The notes: generated by a model not told the origin, from the letters alone. Positions 35,672-44,820 are shown, counted from the first letter of the stretch. The stretch: 64,000 nucleotides of DNA from Massilia sp. HP4 (GCF_005222695.1 NZ_STGG01000041.1:248001-312000); one strand, 5' to 3'. Made by a program: numbers and translations.

Positions 35672-35842
35672 AAGCAGCGCCGCCCGGGACTGCTCAAACC
35701 GCCGCAAGTCGATTACGACAAGCGGTCCACTGGCGGTTCGGCTGGACGGCCATCGCCCTGCCCCCTGCCTTGCAGCGATGCACGGACAAGCAGGAACCGC
35801 TGCGCGAGATCCCGTCGACCGTGTCGCCCGAGCGAGAACGAA

Positions 35843-36589
35843 TCAGGTTTGCGACGCGCCACCGTCGGCAAAAAGTTCTACGCCGTTGATATAGCTAGCG
35901 GCGTCGCTGGCCAGGAATGCGACGGCCGAAGCGATTTCTTCCGGTTCGCCAATCCGTCCCAGCGGGCTTTTATCACGCAGGAACGCCAGGCCTTCCTCGG
36001 CATGCTCGCCAAATGCTGTTCGTAGCGATTCCGTGTTCGTCGGGCCGGGGCTGAGCAGATTGATACGAATACCCGAGCCCTTCAATTCCGCGACCCAGCT
36101 GCGTACCATGTTGCGGATAGCAGCTTTTGTTCCGCCATAGATGCTCATCGTCGGACCGGGGTCCATCGAAGCGCTCGAACCAACGATCACCACGCTCGAA
36201 CCGGCGCCGAGCAGTGGCAACGCCTCTTGAATCGTCAACACCACGCCTTTGACGTTCGTGGAAAACTGCTGATCCATCTGGTCTTCGGTGATCTGTCCCA
36301 ATGGGGCATGGACACCTCCTCCGGCGTTCGCAATCAGGACATCAATGCGACCGAATCGCTCGCGCACTTGCACGTAAAGCGCCTTGAGACTGGCCGCCTG
36401 TCCCACATCTGCGGCGAACCCGACCGTGGAGCCGCCAATCGCGGCCACCGCCTTGTCCAGGGCATCCTGACGCCTGGCGGTAACGACGACGACGGCGCCT
36501 TCAGCGGCCAATTGCTTGGCGATCGCGAACCCGATCCCGCTGCCGCCGCCGGTGACGACCGCGATTTTCCGCTTGAGGTGGAGATCCAT
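35843..36589 (-). CDS. Short-chain dehydrogenase/reductase (SDR)
   Basis: 248 residues from ATG 36589 (MDLHLKRKIAVVTGGGSGIG). Classical SDR features: cofactor motif TGGGSGIGFAIAKQLA, IANAGGGVHAPLG (NAG motif), catalytic SSASMDPGPTMSIYGGTKAA with Ser and YxxxK, and SPGPTNTESLRT. The C-terminal GEPEEIASAVAFLASDAASY, INGVELFADGG is typical of FabG-like members. Arg residues after the first strand favour NADP. It is divergent from an alpha/beta hydrolase across the three-operator promoter. Confidence 0.92.
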   Translation of the reverse strand: MDLHLKRKIAVVTGGGSGIGFAIAKQLAAEGAVVVVTARRQDALDKAVAAIGGSTVGFAADVGQAASLKALYVQVRERFGRIDVLIANAGGGVHAPLGQITEDQMDQQFSTNVKGVVLTIQEALPLLGAGSSVVIVGSSASMDPGPTMSIYGGTKAAIRNMVRSWVAELKGSGIRINLLSPGPTNTESLRTAFGEHAEEGLAFLRDKSPLGRIGEPEEIASAVAFLASDAASYINGVELFADGGASQT

Positions 36590-36611
36590 ATACTTTTTCC
36601 CTGGTTGTTTG

Positions 36612-36678
36612 TAGTGATCGTTATAATACACGTTTTAGCGATCGCTAAAAAGAACACGCGTAAAATTAGTGATCGCTA
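36612..36678. promoter_or_regulatory. Triple palindromic operator in the SDR/hydrolase divergent promoter
   Basis: Three 12-bp sites follow TAGYGATCGYTA: TAGTGATCGTTA (36612-36623), the perfect palindrome TAGCGATCGCTA (36636-36647) and TAGTGATCGCTA (36667-36678). Start-to-start spacings are 24 and 31 bp. A TATAAT at 36622-36627 lies between the first two. A fourth related site precedes the nearby TetR gene. The length, symmetry and overlap with promoter elements fit TetR operators. Confidence 0.75.
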
Positions 36679-36740
36679 CAAGGAGTTGCCGCAGCTCGAC
36701 CCGGCATATGCCACGACTTGATCTCGACAGGAATCGACAC

Positions 36741-37733
36741 ATGACCGATGCTTCCAAACACTTGCCCTCTCTCGTCTCCGAGTCCGTGCATCCCCTTGCG
36801 CCCGGCGCGCCCCTGCATACCGGATCCGAGTTTCCCTTATCTCCTCTCTACGACGCGGCGACTCACGACGACAGGGAATTCAACCGGCAGTTCAGCCACG
36901 GCTTTCATACGGTGGACGGCCTGCAGATGCACTATGTCATTGGCGGACAAGGTCCTCGCACCCTGCTCTTCTTCCACGGCTTCCCGCAAAGCTGGTATGA
37001 ATTCAAGGCGATCCTGCCCCACTTTCTCGCCGATCACACGGTGATTGCGATCGACCTGCCGGGCCTCGGCGACACGACCGGCGAGATCCGCAGTTTCGAA
37101 AAATTCGAACTGGCGCGTCATGTGCGAGCTCTGCTGGAGCATCTTGGGCGGGTTCGTGCGCTGCGCCTGGTCGCGCATGACTTTGGCTCGAGCCTGGCCT
37201 TTGCGTTTGCCGCCAGATACAGGGACGCCGTCGAAGGACTGTTTTTCATGGATTTTCCCGTCGTGGGAGGATCACTGATGTTCGAGAAGCTCAAGCCGCT
37301 TTCCTTCCACTTCTCGTTTTTCCAGCAAAAGCCACTGGCGGAGATTCTGGTCGAAGGCAGGGAGAGGCAGTTCCTGGAGTATTTTTTCGACGCCTTGACG
37401 CCCAACCCGGGAGCGATCTCGCAGCAAGAACTCGATGAGTATGTGCGCGTCTACTCGCGCCCCGGCGTCTGGCGCAACGGCATGGAGTGGTATCGGGCAT
37501 GGCCAGCCGATGAGTTGGCGAACCGAAAGGCAATGCAGGACAAACTGGCGATTCCGGTCCGGACCGTGACACAGTCCGCCTTGTTCGATGTGTTGCTGGC
37601 CGCCGTCCGCGACGCCGCTCCGCTGGCCACTGGCATCGACGCCCCTGGTGCCGGGCACTGGCTGGTCGAAGAACGTGCAGGGCTTATCGTCGAGGAAATC
37701 AGGAAATTCTACGGCGGCCCGCACGCCCGCTGA
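36741..37733 (+). CDS. Alpha/beta hydrolase, epoxide-hydrolase/dehalogenase type
   Basis: 330 residues from ATG 36741 (AGGA 8 bp upstream); an in-frame ATG at 36708 is further from a ribosome site. Motifs: TLLFFHGFPQSWYEFKAIL (HGFP, oxyanion), VIAIDLPGLGDTTGEI, and the nucleophile elbow LVAHDFGSSLAFAFA, where Asp replaces Ser as in epoxide hydrolases and haloalkane dehalogenases. The His is in GAGHWLVEE. Residues 1-50 are an unstructured head. It is divergently transcribed with the SDR gene and shares its operators. Confidence 0.88.
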   Translation: MTDASKHLPSLVSESVHPLAPGAPLHTGSEFPLSPLYDAATHDDREFNRQFSHGFHTVDGLQMHYVIGGQGPRTLLFFHGFPQSWYEFKAILPHFLADHTVIAIDLPGLGDTTGEIRSFEKFELARHVRALLEHLGRVRALRLVAHDFGSSLAFAFAARYRDAVEGLFFMDFPVVGGSLMFEKLKPLSFHFSFFQQKPLAEILVEGRERQFLEYFFDALTPNPGAISQQELDEYVRVYSRPGVWRNGMEWYRAWPADELANRKAMQDKLAIPVRTVTQSALFDVLLAAVRDAAPLATGIDAPGAGHWLVEERAGLIVEEIRKFYGGPHAR

Positions 37734-37737
37734 CCAA

Positions 37738-37763
37738 TACCCCTGGCACTACGGCCAGGGGTA
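37738..37763 (+). terminator. Hairpin after the hydrolase gene
   Basis: A perfect 9-bp stem TACCCCTGG / CCAGGGGTA with an 8-base loop starts 5 bp after the stop codon. There is no T-run, so it may be a weak or Rho-assisted terminator or a 3'-end stabiliser. It lies between convergent genes. Confidence 0.5.
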
Positions 37764-37824
37764 GGCCTGTGGGCATAAGCTGCGCATCCGTCCAGGCTGA
37801 CTGCGGCGTAGTGCGCTGAGCTTA

Positions 37825-38151
37825 CTATTCGAGATCCGCATCGATGCGCTCGATCAGGCCCGCACTGTCGATCCTGATGCGGAGAGACCCGATCTCATGT
37901 CCGAAGTTGCCGGTGAAATCGATACGTGCGATGGCCGAGCAATCGCCGATCCGTTCAAGCGAGAGTAATTTGCTCATGGTTTTATAGCCGACGAAAAACT
38001 CCTGCACATAACGACGGACGCCCGCTTTCCCTGCAAAGGATTGCCCGACCGAGGCGTCCTCGATCACGGCTTTCGAGCCGAACAATGCCAATATTCCTTC
38101 GACGTCGAAGGCGTTGGCGGTCTCGATGAATGTATCGACAATCTTGTCCAT
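37825..38151 (-). CDS. SnoaL-like small protein
   Basis: 108 residues: MDKIVDTFIETANAFDVEGI, LALFGSKAVIEDASVGQSFA, GKAGVRRYVQEFFVGYKTMS and AIARIDFTGNFGHEIGSLRI. This is the NTF2/SnoaL fold, of the kind that isomerises polyketides or binds small ligands. It is the last gene of a four-gene minus-strand cluster (SDR, VOC, saccharopine-dehydrogenase-like, SnoaL) with gaps of 1-17 bp, so it is very likely co-transcribed. Confidence 0.82.
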   Translation of the reverse strand: MDKIVDTFIETANAFDVEGILALFGSKAVIEDASVGQSFAGKAGVRRYVQEFFVGYKTMSKLLSLERIGDCSAIARIDFTGNFGHEIGSLRIRIDSAGLIERIDADLE

Positions 38152-38159
38152 GACTGCAC

Positions 38160-39143
38160 TTACACGTCGACGATGGTCGTATCCGCAATGGTCTCGGCAA
38201 AGCCACTGCCGAACAGTAGCGCAGGCGTCTGAAACCCCGGGCGGTCCTCGCCCATCAGAACGCGCCGACCTGCCTCTGCGGCTGCAATGGCCGTGAAGGT
38301 GTAGCCGTTGACCGTATCGAGGATCGACCGCACGATGTTGCCGTCTGAATCGACAGCCTCGACAACCGCCTGATAGCGGTTTGCTGTCCGCTCCTGCTCA
38401 CTTGGTCCATCCGGAAGCGCAGCCAGATCACCCTGCGGAAATCCGGACCCTGTCAGGTGGACGAACGCTTCGATGTCAGGCACTCCTGTGGCGCGCCAGA
38501 TCGTGATGAGATCGGGAAGCGTTACCTGGAAGCAGTCGACTAGCCCCTTGCCGAAGTCGAGTTTTGTCACCGCCCCGGCGCCTCGCGCGACGAGCACGCC
38601 GCCGACGCGCGCGAGGGTTTCGGCGGTCACGCTGCCCATCGCACTGAGGGCCGAGCCGCGCGACAGGCCGCCCGAAACGTGCATAGCCACCCTGATGCTG
38701 GAGGGACTGTTGGTTCTTGCGACGACGTGGCCGGCAAGACAACCGAGCATCGCAACGCTGCCGCCGCTGCCCGGCAGGAGCATCACGCCCGCAGCCCTGG
38801 CCTGACCGTCCAGCTCTTCGGCCAGGCGATAGCTGTCGAGTTCTGCTGCAACGTCGAGATAATGCACGCCATTGCGAATACTGGCTCTCATGAGAACATC
38901 GGCAGTCGTCGAAAACGGTCCCGCGCAATTGAGCAGGACACCAACGCCGCTGAACGATCGATCGACCGCAGCGATGTCTTCCAGGGGGAACACCCGGTAC
39001 TCCACGCCGAGACTTGCTGCGAGCGTTGAAAGGGCCTCTTCATTGCGTCCCGCCACGATCAGCGGCGTACCCGCCGCCGATGCATGTTCCGCCGCCATGC
39101 GCCCGGTGTAGCCCGTCGCGCCATAGATCATCAGTTTTTTCAT
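38160..39143 (-). CDS. Saccharopine-dehydrogenase-like NAD(P)-binding oxidoreductase
   Basis: 327 residues from ATG 39143 (MKKLMIYGATGYTGRMAAEH). The Rossmann start GATGYTGRMAA, then LIVAGRNEEALSTLAASLG, VGVLLNCAGPFSTTADVLMR and NGVHYLDVAAELDSYRLAEE match the saccharopine dehydrogenase/trans-acting enoyl reductase group. The C-terminal half is variable. Its start overlaps the VOC stop region (TGATATG), showing coupled translation. The reaction is unknown; reduction of an unsaturated or carbonyl compound is plausible. Confidence 0.85.
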   Translation of the reverse strand: MKKLMIYGATGYTGRMAAEHASAAGTPLIVAGRNEEALSTLAASLGVEYRVFPLEDIAAVDRSFSGVGVLLNCAGPFSTTADVLMRASIRNGVHYLDVAAELDSYRLAEELDGQARAAGVMLLPGSGGSVAMLGCLAGHVVARTNSPSSIRVAMHVSGGLSRGSALSAMGSVTAETLARVGGVLVARGAGAVTKLDFGKGLVDCFQVTLPDLITIWRATGVPDIEAFVHLTGSGFPQGDLAALPDGPSEQERTANRYQAVVEAVDSDGNIVRSILDTVNGYTFTAIAAAEAGRRVLMGEDRPGFQTPALLFGSGFAETIADTTIVDV

Positions 39144-39144
39144 A

Positions 39145-39540
39145 TCAGTGCTGCCATTCCTTGTGGACGAATTCGAGGCTGTAGCCGTCGGGGTCGCGGA
39201 CCTGGGCCGCGTAATAGCGCGGGTCATAGTGCAGTTGCGGCCCGGGTCGGTGGATCTCGGTGGCAGCCGCAGCGATTGCCGCCGCGAAGGCCGCGTCGAC
39301 CGCCTTCTTGCCATCGGCGACGAAGCCGATGTGCGCGGCGCGCCCTTCTACCGTGCCGGCGCGCAGCCAGAAGAACACGCGACCGTTGGCGCCGAAACCC
39401 TTGAGATCGGGATGGCCGGGCGGGCCCTGCCGGCCGTCGTAGTCGATCACGTGCGCTATGCCGAGGGGAGCGAGTGCCTTCTCGTAGAAGGCGACCGAGC
39501 GAACCAAGTCGCTAACGGACAGAAAAACGTGGTCGAGCAC
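39145..39540 (-). CDS. VOC-superfamily protein
   Basis: 131 residues: MLDHVFLSVSDLVRSVAFYE, KALAPLGIAHVIDYDGRQGP, FWLRAGTVEGRAAHIGFVAD and QLHYDPRYYAAQVRDPDGYS, LEFVH. Closely similar in layout to the VOC protein at 34583. Metal-ligand positions are His-3-like, Glu/His in strand 4 and Glu near the end. It lies 17 bp after the SDR gene within the same operon. Substrate unknown. Confidence 0.85.
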   Translation of the reverse strand: MLDHVFLSVSDLVRSVAFYEKALAPLGIAHVIDYDGRQGPPGHPDLKGFGANGRVFFWLRAGTVEGRAAHIGFVADGKKAVDAAFAAAIAAAATEIHRPGPQLHYDPRYYAAQVRDPDGYSLEFVHKEWQH

Positions 39541-39557
39541 GATGTCGTCTCCTCGAT

Positions 39558-40301
39558 TCAGATGATGTATCCGCCAGCCACTTCGATGTTCTGGGCATTG
39601 ATCCAGCGGTTCTCGTCGGACAGCAGACCGGCGATGACGCCGCCGATCTCTTCCGGCTCGCCAACCCGGCCAAGTGCGGTCTGGTCCGCAAGCAAGGCCT
39701 CGAACTCCTCGCTCAGCCCACCGCCAAGCTCGGTGCGGATCGCGCCCGGAGCGATCGAGTTCGCCCGTATCCCGCGCGTGCCGAATTCCTTGGCCATGTA
39801 GCGTGTGAGAACCTCCAGGCCGCCCTTGAATGCGGCGTAAGGCGCAACGCCTGCCGTAGCGACGCGGCTCGTCGCGCTGGTAACGTTGACCACGTGGCCG
39901 CCGCCCTCCAGGATCGGAAGAAGCGCCTGCGTCAGGAAGAAAGGGCCTTTGAGATGGACCTTGAACAATCCGTCGAACTGCTCTTCCGTGACATCGGCGA
40001 TCGGGGCATACAGCCCGTACCCGGCGTTATTGACCAGGACGTCGAATGTTTTCCGTTTCCAGACAGCCTCGAGCTGCGCCGAGACAGCCTTGCGGAAAGC
40101 CGGAAACGATCGGCTGTCACCGACGTCGAGCTTCAGAACGGCGGCTCTCCCGCCAATGGCGGCGATGGCTTCCGCCACCTGATTCGCCTTTTCCGGACTG
40201 CTGTTATAAGTGATGATCACGCCCATCCCGCGCCTGGCGCATGCCAGTGCGGTGCTGGCCCCGAGGCCGCGGCTGCCTCCCGTCACGATCACAATCTTCA
40301 T
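39558..40301 (-). CDS. SDR oxidoreductase, first gene of a four-gene operon
   Basis: 247 residues from ATG 40301 with GAGGAATC upstream. Features: IVIVTGGSRGLGASTALACA, LVNNAGYGLYAPIADVTEEQ, catalytic region TSATSRVATAGVAPYAAFKG, SIAPGAIRTELGGGLSEEFE and GEPEEIGGVIAGLLSDENRW. A FabG-like NADP-dependent reductase with Ser-Tyr-Lys. It is divergent from an AraC gene (132-bp gap). The same SDR/AraC arrangement occurs again at 44821-46686. Confidence 0.92.
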   Translation of the reverse strand: MKIVIVTGGSRGLGASTALACARRGMGVIITYNSSPEKANQVAEAIAAIGGRAAVLKLDVGDSRSFPAFRKAVSAQLEAVWKRKTFDVLVNNAGYGLYAPIADVTEEQFDGLFKVHLKGPFFLTQALLPILEGGGHVVNVTSATSRVATAGVAPYAAFKGGLEVLTRYMAKEFGTRGIRANSIAPGAIRTELGGGLSEEFEALLADQTALGRVGEPEEIGGVIAGLLSDENRWINAQNIEVAGGYII

Positions 40302-40433
40302 CGATTCCTCCGGTGTATTTGGTGAATCGATGATAGGTCGGCCGACTTCCGGGCGCCGGTCATTTTCTGCTCGAAGCTTGCCTATTTCTGCTTTTCCATT
40401 GCACGCCAAAACCAGCAATGTTAGTGTGGAACC

Positions 40434-41372
40434 ATGGAACCACAATTGCAAGAACTGAGAGTGCTGGCCGCACGGGCCGAGAATCGCCGCACGGAGACCG
40501 GCATACCCCGTGTCGCCATGGTCCAGGGAGAAATTCCCGAGCACGCCCTGTCGGCTGTCTACGCGCCCATGGTCAACTTGATTCTGACAGGATCAAAAAC
40601 GATGACGGTAGGCGAGCGCACCTTCCACTACGACCCGGCAACCTACTTCGTCATGTCCGTGGACCTGCCTGCCGTCGGGTCGGTTCATCCCGCAGCGACG
40701 GGCGAGCCGTACCTGGCCGTCAGCCTGACGCTCGATGCGGCTATCGCCGCAGCCCTCATCCACGATGCGGCACCGCAGACAGGCGGCATGCTGCCCAGTC
40801 CCGGCTTTTCTGTCGCACCGGTTAGCCGGGAACTGCTCGACGCCTGGATTCGGATGCTGCGCCTGATTGACCGCCCCGACGAAATTCCGGTCCTCGCTCC
40901 GGCCTATGAACGTGAAATACTGTTCCGCGTGCTTCAGGGACCGCTCGGGTGGATGGTGCGCGACATCGCTTCTCCAGATACGGCGCTTTCACGTATTGCC
41001 GTAACCATTAATTGGATACGTCGCAATTTTTCTCAGCAGATGAGGGTGGAGGCGCTGGCCGAGATGGCAGCGTTGAGCGTTTCGGCATTTCATCGCCACT
41101 TCAAGGCGGTGACGGCCCTGAGTCCGTTGCAATACCAAAAGCGCATCCGTTTGTTACATGCACGGTCGTTATTGATCTCGGGGCAAGGCAGCGCAACATC
41201 GATCGCCTTCGGGGTCGGCTACGAAAGCCCTACTCAGTTCAGCCGCGAATATGCCCGCTTGTTCGGCCTTCCTCCCTCCAAAGACCTGGCGAAAGCCGCT
41301 CAGTTACGCAGGGGCTCTCAGGACGGCCACCCACGCGCAGCGGCATCTGCTGACCAGACGAGAGCTCAATGA
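40434..41372 (+). CDS. AraC-family regulator divergent from the SDR operon
   Basis: 312 residues. N-terminal AraC_N-type domain: IPEHALSAVYAPMVNLILTG, SKTMTVGERTFHYDPATYFV, MSVDLPAVG. DNA-binding part: MRVEALAEMAALSVSAFHRH, FKAVTALSPLQYQKRIRLLH and TSIAFGVGYESPTQFSREYA. Members of this group typically activate a divergent reductase gene in response to aldehydes or other reactive carbonyls. Paralogue of the AraC protein at 45751. Confidence 0.92.
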   Translation: MEPQLQELRVLAARAENRRTETGIPRVAMVQGEIPEHALSAVYAPMVNLILTGSKTMTVGERTFHYDPATYFVMSVDLPAVGSVHPAATGEPYLAVSLTLDAAIAAALIHDAAPQTGGMLPSPGFSVAPVSRELLDAWIRMLRLIDRPDEIPVLAPAYEREILFRVLQGPLGWMVRDIASPDTALSRIAVTINWIRRNFSQQMRVEALAEMAALSVSAFHRHFKAVTALSPLQYQKRIRLLHARSLLISGQGSATSIAFGVGYESPTQFSREYARLFGLPPSKDLAKAAQLRRGSQDGHPRAAASADQTRAQ

Positions 41373-41407
41373 CGATCTGCAGGACACACAGCCAGCCGCT
41401 GCGGCCA

Positions 41408-41560
41408 ATGCCGCGACCGTGCCTTCGACAAAGAACTCGAGCCGTTCGGCATCAAGGGCGACGCTGTCGAACCGGGTCATGTACATACCGACCTCAATGG
41501 CACCACCGGCGTTCTCACGAAGCCGGCGCTCCGGACACTGGATTGCCCTACATAACGTGG
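41408..41560 (+). pseudogene. C-terminal SDR remnant
   Basis: A forward frame reads KELEPFGIKGDAVEPGHVHT, DLNGTTGVLTKPALRTLDCP and then a stop. This matches the region after the active site of SDR enzymes of the type LAKELEPFGIKVNAVCPGHT. The Rossmann part and the active site are missing. It lies between the AraC gene and a convergent intact SDR gene. Confidence 0.6.
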
Positions 41561-41655
41561 AGAGATGGTAGTGTCAGTTGGGCCTGGATGACTGTAATCG
41601 TTCTGGTATCTCTGGCAAACTTCGACCCTGACACCCAAGGCGATTCACATAGAAT

Positions 41656-42405
41656 CTAACTGTTTTGTCCACCATCCACATTGAGCGTGGCGCCAGTGAT
41701 GTACGCAGCGTCAGGGCCTGCCAGGAACGCCACAGCACCTGCGATTTCCTGCGGTTGTCCATAGCGGCCCAGTGCCGTCATCTGTTTGACCATCGGCGCC
41801 ACGTCGCTCGTTTCCGGATTCATCTCGGTATTGATTGGACCTGGTTGAACCGTGTTCACCGTGATGCCACGCGCACCGAGCTCGCGTGCCCATGCGCGGC
41901 CATACGCTGCAACAGCTGCCTTGCTGGCAGCATAGTCGCCAATGCCGGGGAACGGTACGCGCGTGGCGAACATGGTGCCAATCGAGACGATCCGCCCGCC
42001 ATCCGACAAGAGCGGCACTGCTGCCCGCACTGCGGCGACCACGCCGCCGACATTGACCGCATGCTGGCGTTCGAGTGCTGCCATATCGGCGGCAGGGTCG
42101 CCGATCATGCCGGTGACGAAAACGCCGGCGCTGTTGACCAGGATATCGAGGCGTCCAAATTGCGCATTTACCTTCTGGACCGCGGCGGCAACTGACACAG
42201 GGTCGCCCTGGTCGGCCATCATCGCCAGTGCCGTGCCACCGACGGCTTGGATGTCACGTGCGACCACGGCGGCGCGGTCCGGTGAATTAGCGTAGGTGAA
42301 AGCAACCTGTGCGCCGTCCGCAGCGAGGCGTCTGACAATGGCGGCGCCGATGCCTCGCGAGCCGCCGGTGACCAGTACAACCTTGCCTTTGAGGGGTTGG
42401 TTCAT
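41656..42405 (-). CDS. SDR oxidoreductase divergent from a LysR gene
   Basis: 249 residues: VVLVTGGSRGIGAAIVRRLA, FTYANSPDRAAVVARDIQAV, LVNSAGVFVTGMIGDPAADM, IVSIGTMFATRVPFPGIGDY with YAASKAAV, and QPGPINTEMNPETSDVAPMV. A FabG-like NADP-dependent reductase; the NAG motif is NSAG. It shares a 132-bp divergent promoter with the LysR gene at 42538, its probable regulator. Confidence 0.92.
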   Translation of the reverse strand: MNQPLKGKVVLVTGGSRGIGAAIVRRLAADGAQVAFTYANSPDRAAVVARDIQAVGGTALAMMADQGDPVSVAAAVQKVNAQFGRLDILVNSAGVFVTGMIGDPAADMAALERQHAVNVGGVVAAVRAAVPLLSDGGRIVSIGTMFATRVPFPGIGDYAASKAAVAAYGRAWARELGARGITVNTVQPGPINTEMNPETSDVAPMVKQMTALGRYGQPQEIAGAVAFLAGPDAAYITGATLNVDGGQNS

Positions 42406-42537
42406 GATGTTTCCTTTTGTTTGAAGTTATCGCTGCACGGAATATGTAGCGCGTAAGATCATCATAATTAAAGCACTGATAGGGATAAACCAGTGATTCA
42501 GGTATCCAATATCCCTATATGAGTTACAATCTGCTGC

Positions 42538-43449
42538 ATGGACTATTTTCTTTCGGTACAAGCTTTTAACCGCATCGTCGACACCGGCAGTTTCGTCAAA
42601 GCGGCAGCCCAGCTGAACGTGCATCCGAATGTCGTCACCAAACTGGTACAGCAACTAGAGGCGCATCTGCGCGTCAAACTACTTAACCGCACGACGCGCC
42701 GCGTGACGCTGACCAGCGAAGGCAGCCTCTATCACGAGCGCATGCGCAGAGTGGTCGACCAGTGGCTGGAAGTGGAAGCCGAGATATCCGTATCGCAGCT
42801 TGATCCGCGCGGCAAAATCCGCGTCGATATGGGCACGACGATCGCGTCGCTCATCGTGATTCCGGCCTTGCCGGCGTTTCACGCGCGTTATCCGTCTGTG
42901 CAAGTCGACATCGGCGCCAGCGACCGCACTGCCGACCTGGCAGCCGAGGGCATCGACTGCGTCATCCGTGGCGGTGAACTGCCCGATTCGGCACTGGTGG
43001 CACGGCGCCTCGGCAGCCTGCCGTTCGTCACATGTGCAACGCCAGCTTATCTGACGGCGCATGCGCCTTTGACCGAGCCTGCGCAATTAGAAAACGAACA
43101 CACGCTGGTGCGCTACTTTTTCTCGCCATCTGGCAAGTACAACAGGCTCGCATTTGCCAAGGACGCAAGCCAAGTGATGGTAGAAGGAACGCATGCGGTC
43201 GCTGTCAATGACAGCAATGCGTATCTTGCCGCAGGGCTCGCCGGATTGGGCGTCCTGCACACGCCGCGTTTCATGGTGCAGGCGCAACTAGAGGCCGGCA
43301 CGCTGGTGCCAGTGCTGGAAGACTGGACGACGCCGGCCAATACTCTGTCTGTCGTGTACATGCCGAACCGGCATCTGAGCGTGCGCGTGCGGGTGTTCGT
43401 TGAGTGGCTGGTCGCGCTGTTCAACAACCATCCGCATGTACTGCGCTGA
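42538..43449 (+). CDS. LysR-family regulator
   Basis: 303 residues. HTH: FNRIVDTGSFVKAAAQLNVH, PNVVTKLVQQLEAHLRVKLL, NRTTRRVTLTSEG. Effector domain: GKIRVDMGTTIASLIVIPAL, ADLAAEGIDCVIRGGELPDS and HTPRFMVQAQLEAGTLVPVL. Divergent from an SDR gene; convergent with the broken exporter. The pair SDR/LysR parallels the SDR/AraC pairs nearby. Confidence 0.92.
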   Translation: MDYFLSVQAFNRIVDTGSFVKAAAQLNVHPNVVTKLVQQLEAHLRVKLLNRTTRRVTLTSEGSLYHERMRRVVDQWLEVEAEISVSQLDPRGKIRVDMGTTIASLIVIPALPAFHARYPSVQVDIGASDRTADLAAEGIDCVIRGGELPDSALVARRLGSLPFVTCATPAYLTAHAPLTEPAQLENEHTLVRYFFSPSGKYNRLAFAKDASQVMVEGTHAVAVNDSNAYLAAGLAGLGVLHTPRFMVQAQLEAGTLVPVLEDWTTPANTLSVVYMPNRHLSVRVRVFVEWLVALFNNHPHVLR

Positions 43450-43465
43450 CCACGCAGATGGCAGG

Positions 43466-44808
43466 CTAATCAAGCATGAAGGCGACGCCTGGTGCGGCAA
43501 CCGGCACCACAGGGTCCCGCACGCAGCGCCATGCGATGAAGGCTGCCACGCCAGCCAGCGCGGCGCCGCCGACAAATGCTGCTGGCAACCCTGAAACATA
43601 GTTCCCCGGCACTGCTGTCAGCGCATAGATTGACGTCATGACCGCAATGCCGAGCGCGCCAACAAGCTGTTGGTCCATCTGTAGCAATCCGGATGCCGCG
43701 CCAGCATGCTGCACCGGTATCCTGCGCATGATCGCCACGGTTCCCGCCGCAAACACTAGCGCGATGCCGGCCGTATGGACCAGCAAGGCGGGCAAGACGC
43801 CGGAAAGATAGTCGTCATGCGCACCCGGCCGCGCAAAGCCGGCCAGGCTTGCAGCCACCAGACCGCAATGATCGGCGGATAGCCCAGCACACGTTGAAAA
43901 TACTGCACCAGCATGAACAGTACCGCAAAGTGCACCCCCACGATCAGGGCCATGACAGCAAGTGCGCCTGAACGGGAGCGGTAGCGTAGCAAGCGCAGGT
44001 CGAGCAGCGGCTGCCGGTGAACCTGCTCGATGCGCAGGAATGCCAGGAACAGGGGCGCCGTCGCCGCAAAGGAAAAAATTGTCTCATGGGCCCTCCAACC
44101 ATGCTCCGCCGCACTGATGAAACCGTACACCAGCGCGATAGAGCCCAGCGTGGCGCTTACCGCGCCGGCGATATCGAGGCGTGCCCGCTGCGCTCTGGTC
44201 TCGACGACCACCCGGCCAACGGCCAGGATGACGATCGTACCCGGCGGAACGTTGATCAGCAGCGCCCAGCGCCATGAGAAGAACTCGGTCAGCAGCCTCC
44301 AAAGTACCAACCCCGCCGACGCCCCAACCGACGACACCGCGATGAACAGTGTCATTCCGCGCGCCTGCTCTTTCTCGTTGCTGGCGATTGCCATCACGAG
44401 CGCCAGTACGCTTGGTCCCGCCAGCGCCGCGCCGATACCCTGGAGTACTCGGGCGGCGATCAGCAGTCTCGGTGCGTGTGCCAAGCCACCCATCAAAGAC
44501 GCCAGTACGAAGACAAAGACCCCGCGCGAAATGCCCGCGGCTGCCCCAGCATGTCACCCAGTCTGCCGCCAAGGAGCAGCAAATCGCCGAACGCCAGACC
44601 AAAGGCATTGAGCACCCAAGTCAGGCCGGCCGGGTTGAACCCGGGATCGTGCTCAATGCGCGGGAGCGCTACCACCACAATCAAGAGGTCCATGGCAAAC
44701 ATGAACTGCCCGGCCACGATCGTCAGCAACGCCAGTCCACGCCTGCGGCGCGTTGGTGCGGCATGCGCGATGGCGCTGCCAACTTCGTCGATCGCCTTGG
44801 TGGCTTCC
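43466..44808 (-). pseudogene. DHA2-family MFS exporter in three broken pieces
   Basis: Piece 1 (about 44808-44525) has GLALLTIVAGQFMFAMDLLI, VVVALPRIE and LGGRLGDMLGQPRAF. One base is missing near 44520, after which piece 2 (to 43860) reads VFVFVLASLMGGLAHAPRLL, RVLQGIGAALAGPSVLALVM and LLINVPPGTIVILAVGRVVV. Near 43860 an internal deletion with frame change leads to piece 3, PALLVHTAGIALVFAAGTVA to the stop at 43466. The pieces are collinear with a 14-helix drug exporter. There is no clear start codon between the SDR stop and piece 1. Not functional as read. Confidence 0.8.
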
Positions 44809-44820
44809 TGCGCGCGTGGC

